The notes under the pieces were generated by a model, which was given only the letters and a program-made list of their open reading frames with translations, searched no databases and was not told the origin of the DNA. This document shows positions 27,161-35,369 of a stretch of DNA of 64,000 nt, one piece after another. Every line of letters begins with the position of its first letter. The stretch's first letter is position 1. Origin of the DNA: Acidimicrobiales bacterium (lineage in GTDB: Bacteria > Actinomycetota > Acidimicrobiia > Acidimicrobiales > Iamiaceae); the NCBI GenBank assembly GCA_035547835.1, contig DASZTW010000017.1:1-64000 (forward strand), written 5' to 3'. The translations under genes and the position numbers were made by a program.

Positions 27161-27427
27161 ATGGCAACGCAACGCAACACCTTCCAGAAGCGCCAGCGGG
27201 AACGCGACCGGCAGCAAAAGCAGGCGATGAAGCGCGCCCGGCGCCTCGAGAAGAACGACCTCGACCCTGAAGAGGAAGCCGCGCCCGAAGCCGCCGCGCC
27301 GGCTGTCGACCAGGGCAAGTTGCTCGAGGAGCTCGCCGAGATCCACCGGCTGTTCGACGACGAGCAGATCGACTTCGACACGTTCGAGCAGCGCAAGGCC
27401 GACATCACCGCGCAGCTCACGGGTTGA
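27161..27427 (+). CDS. Small basic protein with C-terminal SHOCT-like segment
   Basis: An 88-residue protein: basic N-terminus NTFQKRQRERDRQQKQAMKRARR of a type found behind helicase or RNA genes in several phyla, an acidic/Ala linker, and a C-terminal LLEELAEIHRLFDDEQIDFDTFEQRKADI that matches a SHOCT short oligomerisation segment. ATG at 27161 with AGGAGG upstream, 14 nt after the helicase stop, so probably cotranscribed. An RNA-linked role is inference. Confidence 0.6.
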   Translation: MATQRNTFQKRQRERDRQQKQAMKRARRLEKNDLDPEEEAAPEAAAPAVDQGKLLEELAEIHRLFDDEQIDFDTFEQRKADITAQLTG

Positions 27428-27452
27428 CCCGATCCGCTGCTCGGCGCGCCGC

Positions 27453-28112
27453 TCAGAAGTGCGCCGAGCAGTACACGCGGCCGGAGCGGTCGATGAGTGC
27501 GACCGCGCGAACCCGGGCGGTGTCGACGGTCGTGACCTTCCCCCAGGCCGGATGCTCGGCGCTGAGGTTGACGGGACCCGTCGTCGAGGTCGACCCGTCG
27601 ACCATCTGGAACCGCAGCCGGTACGCGCCTTGGCCGACGCCGGGCGGCAACCACCCCGGAACCGCGATGAACACCGTCGCTGGGTCGCGGCCGAGCTCCA
27701 CGCGCCCGACCCGGCCACCCGACGGCGTGATCATCGCCGCGCTGACGACGGCGCCGTGACCCCCACCTGAGCCTCGGGTGCTGCGCCAGCCGACCACCAC
27801 CCCGAGGGCCACCAACACCAACGCCGCGGCGGCGGCACCGAGCCAGGCGACCACACGCCGGCGGCGCCAGATCGGGACGGCACCGGGTCCGAGGCGGTTG
27901 AGCACGCGGGACTCGAAGCCGGCCGGCGGCTCGGCCGCGGGCGCGGCCAACAAGAGGTCGTCGACCACCGCCGCCAGCGCGTCGACTTCGGCCTGGCAGG
28001 CTCCGCACGTCGCCAAGTGGTCGAGGAGCGCCGCCCGCTCGGGCCCCGCGACCAGACCGAGCGCGATCTCGGCTGCCTGTCCACGCACTTCCGCGCACGA
28101 GATGCCGCTCAC
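27453..28112 (-). CDS. Zinc-finger anti-sigma factor
   Basis: A 219-residue membrane anti-sigma factor: an N-terminal ZAS-type finger (HLATCGACQAEV, HxxxCxxC), a membrane helix (VVAWLGAAAAALVLVALGVVVG, about 120-140) and an extracellular domain (RVELGRDPATVFIAVPGWLPP...). It should hold the upstream ECF sigma factor inactive until an external signal. GTG at 28112 overlaps the sigma stop (GTGA) and has GGAGG upstream. Confidence 0.85.
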   Translation of the reverse strand: MSGISCAEVRGQAAEIALGLVAGPERAALLDHLATCGACQAEVDALAAVVDDLLLAAPAAEPPAGFESRVLNRLGPGAVPIWRRRRVVAWLGAAAAALVLVALGVVVGWRSTRGSGGGHGAVVSAAMITPSGGRVGRVELGRDPATVFIAVPGWLPPGVGQGAYRLRFQMVDGSTSTTGPVNLSAEHPAWGKVTTVDTARVRAVALIDRSGRVYCSAHF

Positions 28113-28687
28113 GTTCCGCCTCCTCGCTCCGCCGACCCTTGCTCCGCTTCTTGGAGCGCGGCCCGCAGGCGGATGAGCCCACTGCGGATCCGGGTCTTGG
28201 CCGTCCCGAGCGGGACGGATTCGGTCTCGCTCACTTCTTGCGCGGTGCGTCCGCCATACGCGGCCAACATCACCGCGCGCCGCTGTTCGACCGGCACCGA
28301 CAGCAGCGCTCGCCGCACCCGTCCCGCGAGCTCGGCCGTCTCGGCCTGCTCGCCGGGCCCCGGCCCGGGCGCGGCGAGCAACAGCGCGAGGTCGTCCGGC
28401 TCGACGGGGCGCAACCGGCGGCTCCGCACGACATCGATGGCCAAGTTGCGAGTGATGGTCAACAGCCACGGCGCCACCGGGCCGCGGCGGGCGTCGTACG
28501 CCGCCGCATGGCGCCACGCCCGCACGAACGCCTCTTGGGCGACATCTTCGGCGAGCGCGGGGTCGTGCAACACGGCGAGCGCCACGCCGAACACCCGGTG
28601 CTGGAAGCGACGGACGAACGCGACCGCGGCCTCACGGTCCCCGGCGCCGTAGCCGGCGAGCAGCGCGTCGTCCGACACTTCTCGCAT
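28109..28687 (-). CDS. ECF RNA polymerase sigma factor
   Basis: A 192-residue sigma-70 family group 4 factor: region 2 (FVRRFQHRVFGVALAVLHDPALAEDVAQEAFVRAWRHAAAYD...LLTITRNLAIDVVRSRR) and region 4 (RALLSVPVEQRRAVMLAAYGGRTAQEVSETESVPLGTAKTRIRSGLIRLR). Paired with the overlapping zinc anti-sigma gene, so activity is controlled by release from the membrane. The target promoter is not evident. Confidence 0.88.
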   Translation of the reverse strand: MREVSDDALLAGYGAGDREAAVAFVRRFQHRVFGVALAVLHDPALAEDVAQEAFVRAWRHAAAYDARRGPVAPWLLTITRNLAIDVVRSRRLRPVEPDDLALLLAAPGPGPGEQAETAELAGRVRRALLSVPVEQRRAVMLAAYGGRTAQEVSETESVPLGTAKTRIRSGLIRLRAALQEAEQGSAERGGGT

Positions 28688-28726
28688 GCCAGCCTTACGT
28701 GCCGCAGCGTCGGAGGGATTGCCCGC

Positions 28727-29542
28727 TCACCCGATGCGGGCCGCCTGACCGCCGTCGACGGCCAACACGACGCCCGTGATGAACGCGGCCTCGTCGGACG
28801 CCAGGAACAGCGCGGCGTTGGCCACGTCCCACGCGGTGCCCTGGTGGCCGAGCGGGACCAGCGACGCCCTGGCCGCGGCGAGCTCCTCGCGCGAGGTGCC
28901 GCTCGCGCCGGCGGCGGCGTCAACCGCCATCGGGGTGTCCATGAAGCCCGGCATGATCGCGTTGGCGCGGATACCGAACCGGGCGTTGTTCAAGGCGAGC
29001 GACTGCGTGAGCGCGTTCACCCCCGCTTTGGAGATCTTGTACGCCGTGAGCTTGGTGGCGGCGGCAACCGCCGCGAGCGACGAGATGTTCACGATCACAC
29101 CCGCTCGCTGCTCGCGCATGATCGGCACCACGAGCTTGCACGTACGCCACAACGCCTTGAGGTTCACGTCGACGATGCGGTCCCAGGCATCTTCGGCGAG
29201 CCGGTTCGGTGTGTTGTCGCCGGCGCCGATGCCGACGTTGTTGTGCAAGATGTCGATGCGAGCGAACGCATCGAGCGCGCCTGCCGGGATCGACGCGCAC
29301 GCGTCGGGATCGGAGATGTCGGCCACCACGCTCGCCGCCAGGCCACCCGCTTCGGCCACCAATCGCTCGGTCTCCGCCAACGACACCGGGTCGCGGTCGA
29401 CGAGCACCACACTCGCCCCTTCCTGCGCGAACCGCAGCGCGGTCGCGCGACCGTTGCCGACCGTCTCACCCGGCGTCTGTCCGGCGCCGACGATCACCGC
29501 GACCTTGCCCTCGAGCCGGCCTCCGGCCGTGTCGGGGCTCAC
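28727..29542 (-). CDS. Short-chain dehydrogenase/reductase
   Basis: A 271-residue classical-type SDR: cofactor loop GAGQTPGETVGNG (19-31), Asp50 after beta-2 (LVDRD) suggesting NAD(H), catalytic Ser154 and YKISK (Tyr168, Lys172). The lengthened glycine loop is typical of a subgroup found in actinobacterial catabolic clusters. GTG at 29542 overlaps the stop of the AhpD-like gene (GTGA), so they form an operon. Substrate unknown. Confidence 0.85.
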   Translation of the reverse strand: MSPDTAGGRLEGKVAVIVGAGQTPGETVGNGRATALRFAQEGASVVLVDRDPVSLAETERLVAEAGGLAASVVADISDPDACASIPAGALDAFARIDILHNNVGIGAGDNTPNRLAEDAWDRIVDVNLKALWRTCKLVVPIMREQRAGVIVNISSLAAVAAATKLTAYKISKAGVNALTQSLALNNARFGIRANAIMPGFMDTPMAVDAAAGASGTSREELAAARASLVPLGHQGTAWDVANAALFLASDEAAFITGVVLAVDGGQAARIG

Positions 29543-30087
29543 GCTTCACCCAACCCGGGCAGCGGGCCTTCGGTCGGCACACCGAAGCTGTTGAGCGCGC
29601 CGGCCAGCATGGCGTAGTGGCCCGACAGCAGCGGCAGCTCGACCAGCTGGCGCTCGTCGTGCGTCGCCGCCAGCGCCGACCAGGTCGCGTCGCTCATGCA
29701 GTGGTGGTCCTGGAGGTCGTCGACCATCTGGAGCACGGCCGCGTCGGCCGGGTCCCAACCGGGCGCGCCGGCACCGTCCGCCACCCGGCGGATCTCGTCG
29801 TCGGACAGCCCCGCTTCGCGCCCGATCGCGACATGCTGGCCCCACTCGTACGCGGAGCCGCACCGGTATGCGGTGCGCAAGATGATCAGCTCACGTTCGC
29901 GCGCGGTGAGCTTCGACCCGGCGAGCAGCTTGCCGCCGAACGGAAGCCACTTGCGGTACAAGCCCGGGTTGCGGACCAGGGTGGCGAAGATGTTGAGCGA
30001 CGGCCCGGGACCGAGCAGCTCACGCTGCTCGCCGGTCAGGTCGTCGGGCCCGAGGGGCGCGAGACGAGGGGCGGATGGTTGGTTCAT
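29539..30087 (-). CDS. Carboxymuconolactone decarboxylase/AhpD-like protein
   Basis: A 182-residue all-helical protein of the CMD family (LTARERELIILRTAYRCGSAYEWGQHVAIGREAGLSDDEIRRV). The AhpD CxxC pair is absent: the position reads RCGSAYEW with one Cys, as in many actinobacterial members linked to oxidoreductase operons. ATG at 30087 is chosen because family similarity starts there. It precedes and overlaps the SDR gene; divergent from the HiPIP-like gene across 40 nt. Confidence 0.75.
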   Translation of the reverse strand: MNQPSAPRLAPLGPDDLTGEQRELLGPGPSLNIFATLVRNPGLYRKWLPFGGKLLAGSKLTARERELIILRTAYRCGSAYEWGQHVAIGREAGLSDDEIRRVADGAGAPGWDPADAAVLQMVDDLQDHHCMSDATWSALAATHDERQLVELPLLSGHYAMLAGALNSFGVPTEGPLPGLGEA

Positions 30088-30114
30088 GTGCCGGAGCGTA
30101 GGGGCGATTGCCGA

Positions 30115-30120
30115 TAGCGT
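30115..30120 (+). promoter_or_regulatory. -10 element for a leaderless HiPIP-like transcript
   Basis: TAGCGT lies 7 nt before the ATG at 30128 with no Shine-Dalgarno, as for several genes in this window. Confidence 0.4.
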
Positions 30121-30127
30121 CCGATAC

Positions 30128-30370
30128 ATGTCTGACTACGTGATCCCTGACCCGGAGCCGAAGGAGATCGACGAGAAGCTCGCGATGGAGCTGCGCATCC
30201 TTTCGTCGAACGCCGTGCTCAAGGGCCACCCCAGCGGTGACGAGCAGTGCGACAACTGCCTCTACTACCTCGAGGACACGGCCGAGATCTCGTATTGCTG
30301 GCACCAAAAGATCCGGATCCTCGTCGGCGCCACCTGGTGGTGCCAGTGGTGGGAGAAGGCCCCGGGCTGA
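30128..30370 (+). CDS. Small HiPIP-like iron-sulfur protein
   Basis: An 80-residue protein with four Cys (41, 44, 57, 72) spaced C-x2-C-x12-C-x14-C and aromatic context CDNCLYY and WWCQWW. This is close to high-potential iron-sulfur proteins (C-x2-C-x14-C-x13-C in Allochromatium), which bind one [4Fe-4S] cluster and carry single electrons. No signal peptide, unlike classical HiPIPs, so it would act in the cytosol, possibly with the nearby P450 or oxidoreductases. The Cys pattern is seen; cofactor and role are inferred. Confidence 0.6.
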   Translation: MSDYVIPDPEPKEIDEKLAMELRILSSNAVLKGHPSGDEQCDNCLYYLEDTAEISYCWHQKIRILVGATWWCQWWEKAPG

Positions 30371-30394
30371 TCTGCCGGACGTTCAGGCGAACGT

Positions 30395-31597
30395 TCAGCC
30401 GGTCGTGACCGGCAGCTTCTCCCAGCCGCGGACGCTGGGCGTGTGCGCCTGCACCGCCCGGTCCCAGTCCACGTCCCACTCGGGGAAGCGGTTCAGCACC
30501 TCGTCGAGCGCGATCCGGCCTTCGAGCCGGGCGAGCGCCGCGCCGAGGCAGAAGTGGATGCCGTAGCCGAAGCTCAGGTGCTGGGGGATGTCGCGGTGGA
30601 TGTCGAAGCGGTCGGCGTCGGGGAAGCGGCGCTCGTCGCGGTTGCCGGACCCGTTGAGCAGCACCATCGCGCTGCCTTCGGGCACCTCGTGGCCGTGGTG
30701 CTCGACCGCGTGGGTCATCGTGCGCGCCTGCACCGGTGAGGGGGCCTCGTAGCGCAGGATCTCCTCGATCGCGTTGGGGATCAGCGACCGGTCGGCCACC
30801 AGCTCGCGACGCTGGTCGGGATGCTCGGCGAGGAGCTTGCCGGTCCAGCCGATCAGCCGGGTGGTGGTCTCGTTGCCGGCCCCCGCGATCAACATGATGT
30901 ACGTGAGGATCTCCTCGCGGGTGAGGCGCCGCGTGGTGCCGGTCTCGTCTTCGAACTCGGCCGTGAGCATCTCGGTCATGAGGTCGTCGGAGGGATGCTC
31001 GGCCCGCCAGTCGACGTAGTCCGCGAACATCGCCATCGACTCGGCACCATCGGCCATCGTGTTGACGCCCTGGGTGTAATCGTGGTCCTCGTCGATGCGC
31101 AGGCCCGCGTCGAGCCGGTCGCGGATGACCTCCTGGTCCGACTCGGGGATGCCGAGCAGCATGCCGATCGTGCGCATCGGCATCTGCGCGCCGAGGTCGG
31201 CGATGAAGTCGAACTCGCCGGAGCCCACCAGCGGGTCGAGGCTGCGGGCGCAGAACGCCCGCACTTTCGGTTCGAGCGCGTTCATCTTGCGCGGCGTGAA
31301 CACCCGGGACAGCAGCCCGCGGTGCACGTCGTGGATCGGCGGGTCCTCCATCAAGATGATGCCCGACGGAAGCTCGACGTTGGCCTTGATGATCTCGAGC
31401 GTCGACCCCTTGCCGGACCGGTACGTGTCCCAGTCGACGAGTGCCTTTTGCACGTCGTCGTAGCGGCTCAGGGCGAAGAAGTCGTAGCGCTCGTTGTACC
31501 AGAGGGGCGCTTCGTCCCTCATACGCCGCCAGATCGGGTGCGGGTCCTTGTCGATCTCGATGTCGAAAGGGTCGTAATACAGGTCGGTCGACGTCAT
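30395..31597 (-). CDS. Cytochrome P450
   Basis: A 400-residue P450: YYDPFDIEIDKDPHPIWRRMRDEAPLWYN at the start, I-helix IAGAGNETTTRL, K-helix EEILRYEAPSP and heme loop FGYGIHFCLGAA. ATG at 31597 has GGGGGAG 9 nt upstream; a GTG at 31618 that overlaps the upstream stop is an alternative. It follows an LLM oxidoreductase gene in the same operon. Substrate unknown. Confidence 0.88.
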   Translation of the reverse strand: MTSTDLYYDPFDIEIDKDPHPIWRRMRDEAPLWYNERYDFFALSRYDDVQKALVDWDTYRSGKGSTLEIIKANVELPSGIILMEDPPIHDVHRGLLSRVFTPRKMNALEPKVRAFCARSLDPLVGSGEFDFIADLGAQMPMRTIGMLLGIPESDQEVIRDRLDAGLRIDEDHDYTQGVNTMADGAESMAMFADYVDWRAEHPSDDLMTEMLTAEFEDETGTTRRLTREEILTYIMLIAGAGNETTTRLIGWTGKLLAEHPDQRRELVADRSLIPNAIEEILRYEAPSPVQARTMTHAVEHHGHEVPEGSAMVLLNGSGNRDERRFPDADRFDIHRDIPQHLSFGYGIHFCLGAALARLEGRIALDEVLNRFPEWDVDWDRAVQAHTPSVRGWEKLPVTTG

Positions 31598-31614
31598 GGT
31601 GCGGTGCTCCCCCG

Positions 31615-32742
31615 TCACGTTCGTGCTGTTGCCACGCTCGTCCGGCCCGGGTTGGCCTCGAGCCCGTCGAAGCGGCCGGCCGGTCGGATCTCACGGTAGG
31701 CGGCGACGACCGGCGCGAGCTGATCGGGCGACGCGCCGTGCAGGATCACGCCATCGACGCCGAGGTCGAACTGTCGCAGCACCCGCTCGGCGCATCGCTC
31801 GGGCGAGCCGGTGGCGCTCGGTTCCAGCCACTCCTCGGGCAGGATCGAACCAATGTGCTCCAGCGCGGCCGTGTCGCCCTTGGCGTCGATGGCGCCGGGT
31901 ACCGAGCGGACCACGTCGTCGGCCCGGAACCGCTCGAGCACGGCGGGATCCCAGTGGTTGGTCGACACGAGCAGGTCGCCGTAACCCTGCAAGTACGTGG
32001 CCATCCGGCCGACGGTCTTCTTCAGACGGAGGTCGTACGGCAATCCGTCGTGGACCACGGCGTAACACGACCAGATCCGCACCGACGCAGGGTCGCGCCC
32101 CGCCGCCTCAGCCGCGTCGCGCACCGTCTGCACGCAACGCGCCGTCGTCTCGTCGGTGAAGAAGGTGTGCAGCACCACCATGTCCATGCAGCGGCCGGCC
32201 AACGACAGCGAGTTCGGGCCGAACGCGACGAAGCCGATCGGGATGTCCTCGTCGAACGACGCGTCGAGGTGCAGCACCGGGTACTTGCCTGCAGGGCCGT
32301 CGTGGCCCAGCACGAGCTCGCCTTGGAACAGGCGCCGCAGGATGCCGACGAAGTCCTCGACTTGGGCCGTGGTGATCGGCGGCAGCCCGTACGCGTCGAA
32401 CAGCGGCGCGATGCCCCGCCCCAAGCCCAGCGTGAAGCGGCCACCGGTGAGGCGATGCATGGTGGTGGCCATCGACGCGGTCACCAGCGGGTGGCGGGTG
32501 TTGTGGTTGGTGGCTGCCGTCGCGATGCCGAGCCGGTGTGACGCCGCGCCCACCGCGCCCGACAACGTGAGCGCTTCTTTGATGTTGAAGCGCTCGGAGA
32601 TGAACGCGCTGCCCAGCCCGAGCGCTTCGCCTGCGGGCACTTCGTCGAGCAGTTCGGCCGGCGACTCCGGCGCGCCGGCGAGCACGTAGAACGCCAGCTC
32701 GTTGAGCGGCTCGGGTCCGGCGGCGGTCACGTCACTGGTCAT
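31615..32742 (-). CDS. F420-dependent LLM-class oxidoreductase
   Basis: A 375-residue luciferase-like TIM-barrel oxidoreductase (LGLGSAFISERFNIKEALTLSGAVGAASHRLGIATAATNHNTRHPLVTASMATTMHRLTGGRFTLGLGRG). Subfamily features suggest coenzyme F420 rather than FMN. It probably reduces or oxidises the pathway intermediate handled by the downstream P450, whose start nearly overlaps its stop. Cofactor is by family knowledge; substrate unknown. Confidence 0.82.
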   Translation of the reverse strand: MTSDVTAAGPEPLNELAFYVLAGAPESPAELLDEVPAGEALGLGSAFISERFNIKEALTLSGAVGAASHRLGIATAATNHNTRHPLVTASMATTMHRLTGGRFTLGLGRGIAPLFDAYGLPPITTAQVEDFVGILRRLFQGELVLGHDGPAGKYPVLHLDASFDEDIPIGFVAFGPNSLSLAGRCMDMVVLHTFFTDETTARCVQTVRDAAEAAGRDPASVRIWSCYAVVHDGLPYDLRLKKTVGRMATYLQGYGDLLVSTNHWDPAVLERFRADDVVRSVPGAIDAKGDTAALEHIGSILPEEWLEPSATGSPERCAERVLRQFDLGVDGVILHGASPDQLAPVVAAYREIRPAGRFDGLEANPGRTSVATART

Positions 32743-32831
32743 CGCCGGACCCTACCGGCGACCCGTGGATCGGCGCGCGGGTCACGCGCCGTGGTTGGCT
32801 GGTCGCAGAAGCCGAGCTCGGAGGTTTCGTC

Positions 32832-33752
32832 GTGAAGGTGTTCGTCAGTGGTTCGACGGGCGTGGCGGGACGCAGCGCGGTGCCCGCGCTCGTCGCGGCC
32901 GGTCACGAGGTGACCGCCGCGGTGCGGTCGGAGGCCAAGGCCCACCAAGCGCGCTCATCGGGCGCCACCCCCCTGATGGTCGACTTGTTCGACGCCGACG
33001 CGGTTCGTGCGGCGCTCGACGGACACGAAGCGGTCTGCAACCTGGCCACCCACATCCCGCCGTTCAGCCGCGCCGGCCTGCCGGGCGCATGGAAGGAGAA
33101 CGACCGGATCCGCCGCGAGGTGTCGGCCAACATCGCCCGAGCCGCAGTGGCGGCCGGGGTCGCGGTGTGGGTGCAGGAGTCGGTCAGCTTCGTGTACGCC
33201 GACCACGGCGACGCGTGGATCACCGAGTCGGTCGCGCCCGGTGGCGGCAAGGTGACCGAGAGCTCGCTCGAGGCCGAGGCCAATGCCCGCGGCGCCGAGG
33301 CGGGCGGCGTGCGGCCGGTCGTGTTGCGCTTCGCGCAGTTCTACGGCGCCGGCACGGTGCACTCCCAGGCGATGTTCCGCATGGCGCGTCGGCGGCTGTC
33401 GCCGATCGTCGGCCGGCCGGAGGCGTACTTGTCGTCGATCCACACCGACGATCTCGGGCCGGCCATCGCGGCCGCGCTCGACGCGCCAGCCGGCACGTAC
33501 AACGTGGTGGACGACCAGCCGGTCACCCGCCGGGAGCTGCGAGCGATGTTCGAGTCCGCCCTCGGCAGGCGGCTGGTGCAGATGAGCCCGGGCATGTCGA
33601 AGCTCGGCGGTTCGAGCCTGGAGCCGGTGAGCCGGTCGTTGCGCATGTCGAACAAGGCCTTCAAGGACGCCACCGGCTGGGCGCCGACGTTCGTCTCGTG
33701 CCTCGAGGGATGGCCGGCCGTGATCGACACGCTGCGCGGCCGCGGCGGCTGA
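32832..33752 (+). CDS. NAD-dependent epimerase/dehydratase-family protein
   Basis: A 306-residue extended-SDR-type protein: VFVSGSTGVAGRSAVPALVAAGHEVTAAVRS is the nucleotide-binding start. The usual catalytic YxxxK is not found at the expected place (about 140-150 reads ESSLEAEANARG), so it may be a non-classical NAD-binding protein such as an NmrA-like or reductase-like member. GTG at 32832 with GGAGG upstream. Divergent from the LLM gene. Confidence 0.7.
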   Translation: MKVFVSGSTGVAGRSAVPALVAAGHEVTAAVRSEAKAHQARSSGATPLMVDLFDADAVRAALDGHEAVCNLATHIPPFSRAGLPGAWKENDRIRREVSANIARAAVAAGVAVWVQESVSFVYADHGDAWITESVAPGGGKVTESSLEAEANARGAEAGGVRPVVLRFAQFYGAGTVHSQAMFRMARRRLSPIVGRPEAYLSSIHTDDLGPAIAAALDAPAGTYNVVDDQPVTRRELRAMFESALGRRLVQMSPGMSKLGGSSLEPVSRSLRMSNKAFKDATGWAPTFVSCLEGWPAVIDTLRGRGG

Positions 33753-33761
33753 GCGGCCGCG
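33735..33761. terminator. Bidirectional terminator-like hairpin
   Basis: CGCGGCCGC (33735-33743) and GCGGCCGCG (33753-33761) form a perfect 9-bp stem whose loop holds the stop codon of the epimerase gene. It separates that gene from the convergent HNH gene. Confidence 0.5.
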
Positions 33762-33776
33762 TGTGGTCGGCCAGGG

Positions 33777-35126
33777 TCAGGCGGCTTCGCCGTCGGCGGG
33801 TGGCGGCCGGTTCGGCGGTTCGGGTGGTGGGCGGTGTCGTCGTGGTGGGCGGGGTGGGTAGCGGGGCGGCAACCGGTTGGGTCGCCGGCGTTCGATCTCG
33901 GTGCCGTCGGGACGGGTGAACCGCAACTCGCCGTCGTCGCCGCGTGCGGCCGCGAAGCCGCCCTCGTGCACCAGATGGTGGTGACGCGAACACAACAACG
34001 CCAGGTTCGCCAGGTCGGTCGGGCCGCCGGCTTCCCACCGCACCAGGTGGTGTGCTTCGCACCACTGGCCGGGCCGGTCACAACCAGGGAACACACAGCC
34101 CTTGTCGCGCACGAGCAACGCCCGACGCTGATCCTCGCTCGCCAACCGCACCGACCGGCCCAACTCCAACACCGCGCCGTCCGCGGTGGCCGCCAACGTC
34201 ACGATCCCGTCACACGACAGGCGCCGCACCATCTCGGGATCGACCCGGCCCCCACCATCGACCTCACACACCGCACCCAACGGCGCCACCCCACCCGCCG
34301 GGCCGTCCAACAAGTCCGCGTCGACCAAGGCGATCACGCTCGGCCGCGCCGGCACCCCACCACGGCCGGCCGTCGCCCGCCTGGTGAGCTCCATCAACGC
34401 CTCCGACCGCCGCCACGCCGCGCTCCGGGGCACTTCCTCCGACCCCACCCCGCTCCCAACCACCGGTCCACCGGCTCCTCCACCGCCCGCCTTGTCGGCG
34501 TCGGCGTCGGTGTCGAGGTCGCGGACGATGGCCTGCAACGCCCGGCTGAACGCGCTGCCCCACTCCGCGTCGAGCCGACCCTTGATGATGTGCGTCCCGT
34601 CAAACGTCTCGGACACGAACAGCTCGCACCGGTCACGCGGATCGGGCGCCGGCCCATCCGGGCGCACCGTGCGCTCCCAATGCGCCAACAACTGCCCGCA
34701 CTGATCGACCGTCAACGGCTCACACCACCCCACCAGGTCGGCCTCGGCCTCATCGAACCGCTCGGCCAGATCCTCGCGGCGCGCCTCAGCCAACAACCGG
34801 GCCTTGCCGGCACCGATCCGACCTGCCTCCAGCGCCGCCACCGTCACCGGCATGCACGCCAGGCGACGAGCCACCCGCAACTCGCGCAACGCGTCGGACC
34901 GGCTCACCTCCCCCTGACTCGCACGCCACGCCGCCGGCGACACCGCGCCGTCGACCGCCCACACCTGCCGCTGCTGCCACGCCGCCAACACCCGCGACCG
35001 CGCCAACAACACCTGCGCATCAAACCGGTCGAGCTCGGCCAACCAGTCATTCAACTCCGCGTCGGTCGCCGCGCCAGGGTCCGCGGCCACCGCCTCGAAC
35101 CACCTCGCCTCACCGATTCCGAACAT
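33777..35126 (-). CDS. DUF222/HNH endonuclease-domain protein (13E12-like)
   Basis: A 449-residue protein: N-terminal DUF222 region (WFEAVAADPGAATDAELNDWLAELDRFDAQVLLARSRVLAAW...), a Gly-rich linker near 235-250, and a C-terminal HNH module (CVFPGCDRPGQWCEAHHLVRWEAGGPTDLANLALLCSRHHHLVHEGG) with zinc-binding Cys and HNH residues, then a Pro/Arg tail. In mycobacteria this is the 13E12 repeat family, several of which are LexA-controlled. ATG at 35126 is set by a promoter and SOS-like box that fit a leaderless start there. It is probably DNA-damage induced; DNA cleavage is inferred from the HNH fold. Confidence 0.85.
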   Translation of the reverse strand: MFGIGEARWFEAVAADPGAATDAELNDWLAELDRFDAQVLLARSRVLAAWQQRQVWAVDGAVSPAAWRASQGEVSRSDALRELRVARRLACMPVTVAALEAGRIGAGKARLLAEARREDLAERFDEAEADLVGWCEPLTVDQCGQLLAHWERTVRPDGPAPDPRDRCELFVSETFDGTHIIKGRLDAEWGSAFSRALQAIVRDLDTDADADKAGGGGAGGPVVGSGVGSEEVPRSAAWRRSEALMELTRRATAGRGGVPARPSVIALVDADLLDGPAGGVAPLGAVCEVDGGGRVDPEMVRRLSCDGIVTLAATADGAVLELGRSVRLASEDQRRALLVRDKGCVFPGCDRPGQWCEAHHLVRWEAGGPTDLANLALLCSRHHHLVHEGGFAAARGDDGELRFTRPDGTEIERRRPNRLPPRYPPRPPRRHRPPPEPPNRPPPADGEAA

Positions 35127-35162
35127 ATGTACGAGACTACCAGCCACCTACGACACTTCCAA
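35120..35162 (-). promoter_or_regulatory. LexA (SOS)-like box and promoter on the HNH gene start
   Basis: CGAACATATGTACG (35120-35133) matches the actinobacterial SOS box CGAACNNNNGTTCG with one mismatch and covers the start codon. On the minus strand TTGGAA (35157-35162), a 17-nt spacer and TAGTCT (35134-35139) form the promoter, with the start point at the ATG. Confidence 0.65.
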
Positions 35163-35369
35163 CGGTGGTTCGTGCACTTTCCGGAACGCCTTCCGGCATC
35201 GCTCATCGGTCGCGGCGACGCCCCCAGGTGCGGCCGCCGCCACCCGAAGTCGGTCGGTTGCGCGATTAAACGCCACAAACCGGACACGCCGCGCGGGACG
35301 AAACCCACCCAGGCGCCAAACCTGTCGTCAAGTGGCCCGGCGGCGGGCCGGGGCGAAAGCGGGCGTGCG

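Noticed and set aside
27145-27163. Hairpin sequestering the Shine-Dalgarno of the SHOCT-like gene (GGAGGTCCTCC)
   Set aside because: The palindrome has a one-base centre and cannot form a normal hairpin loop.
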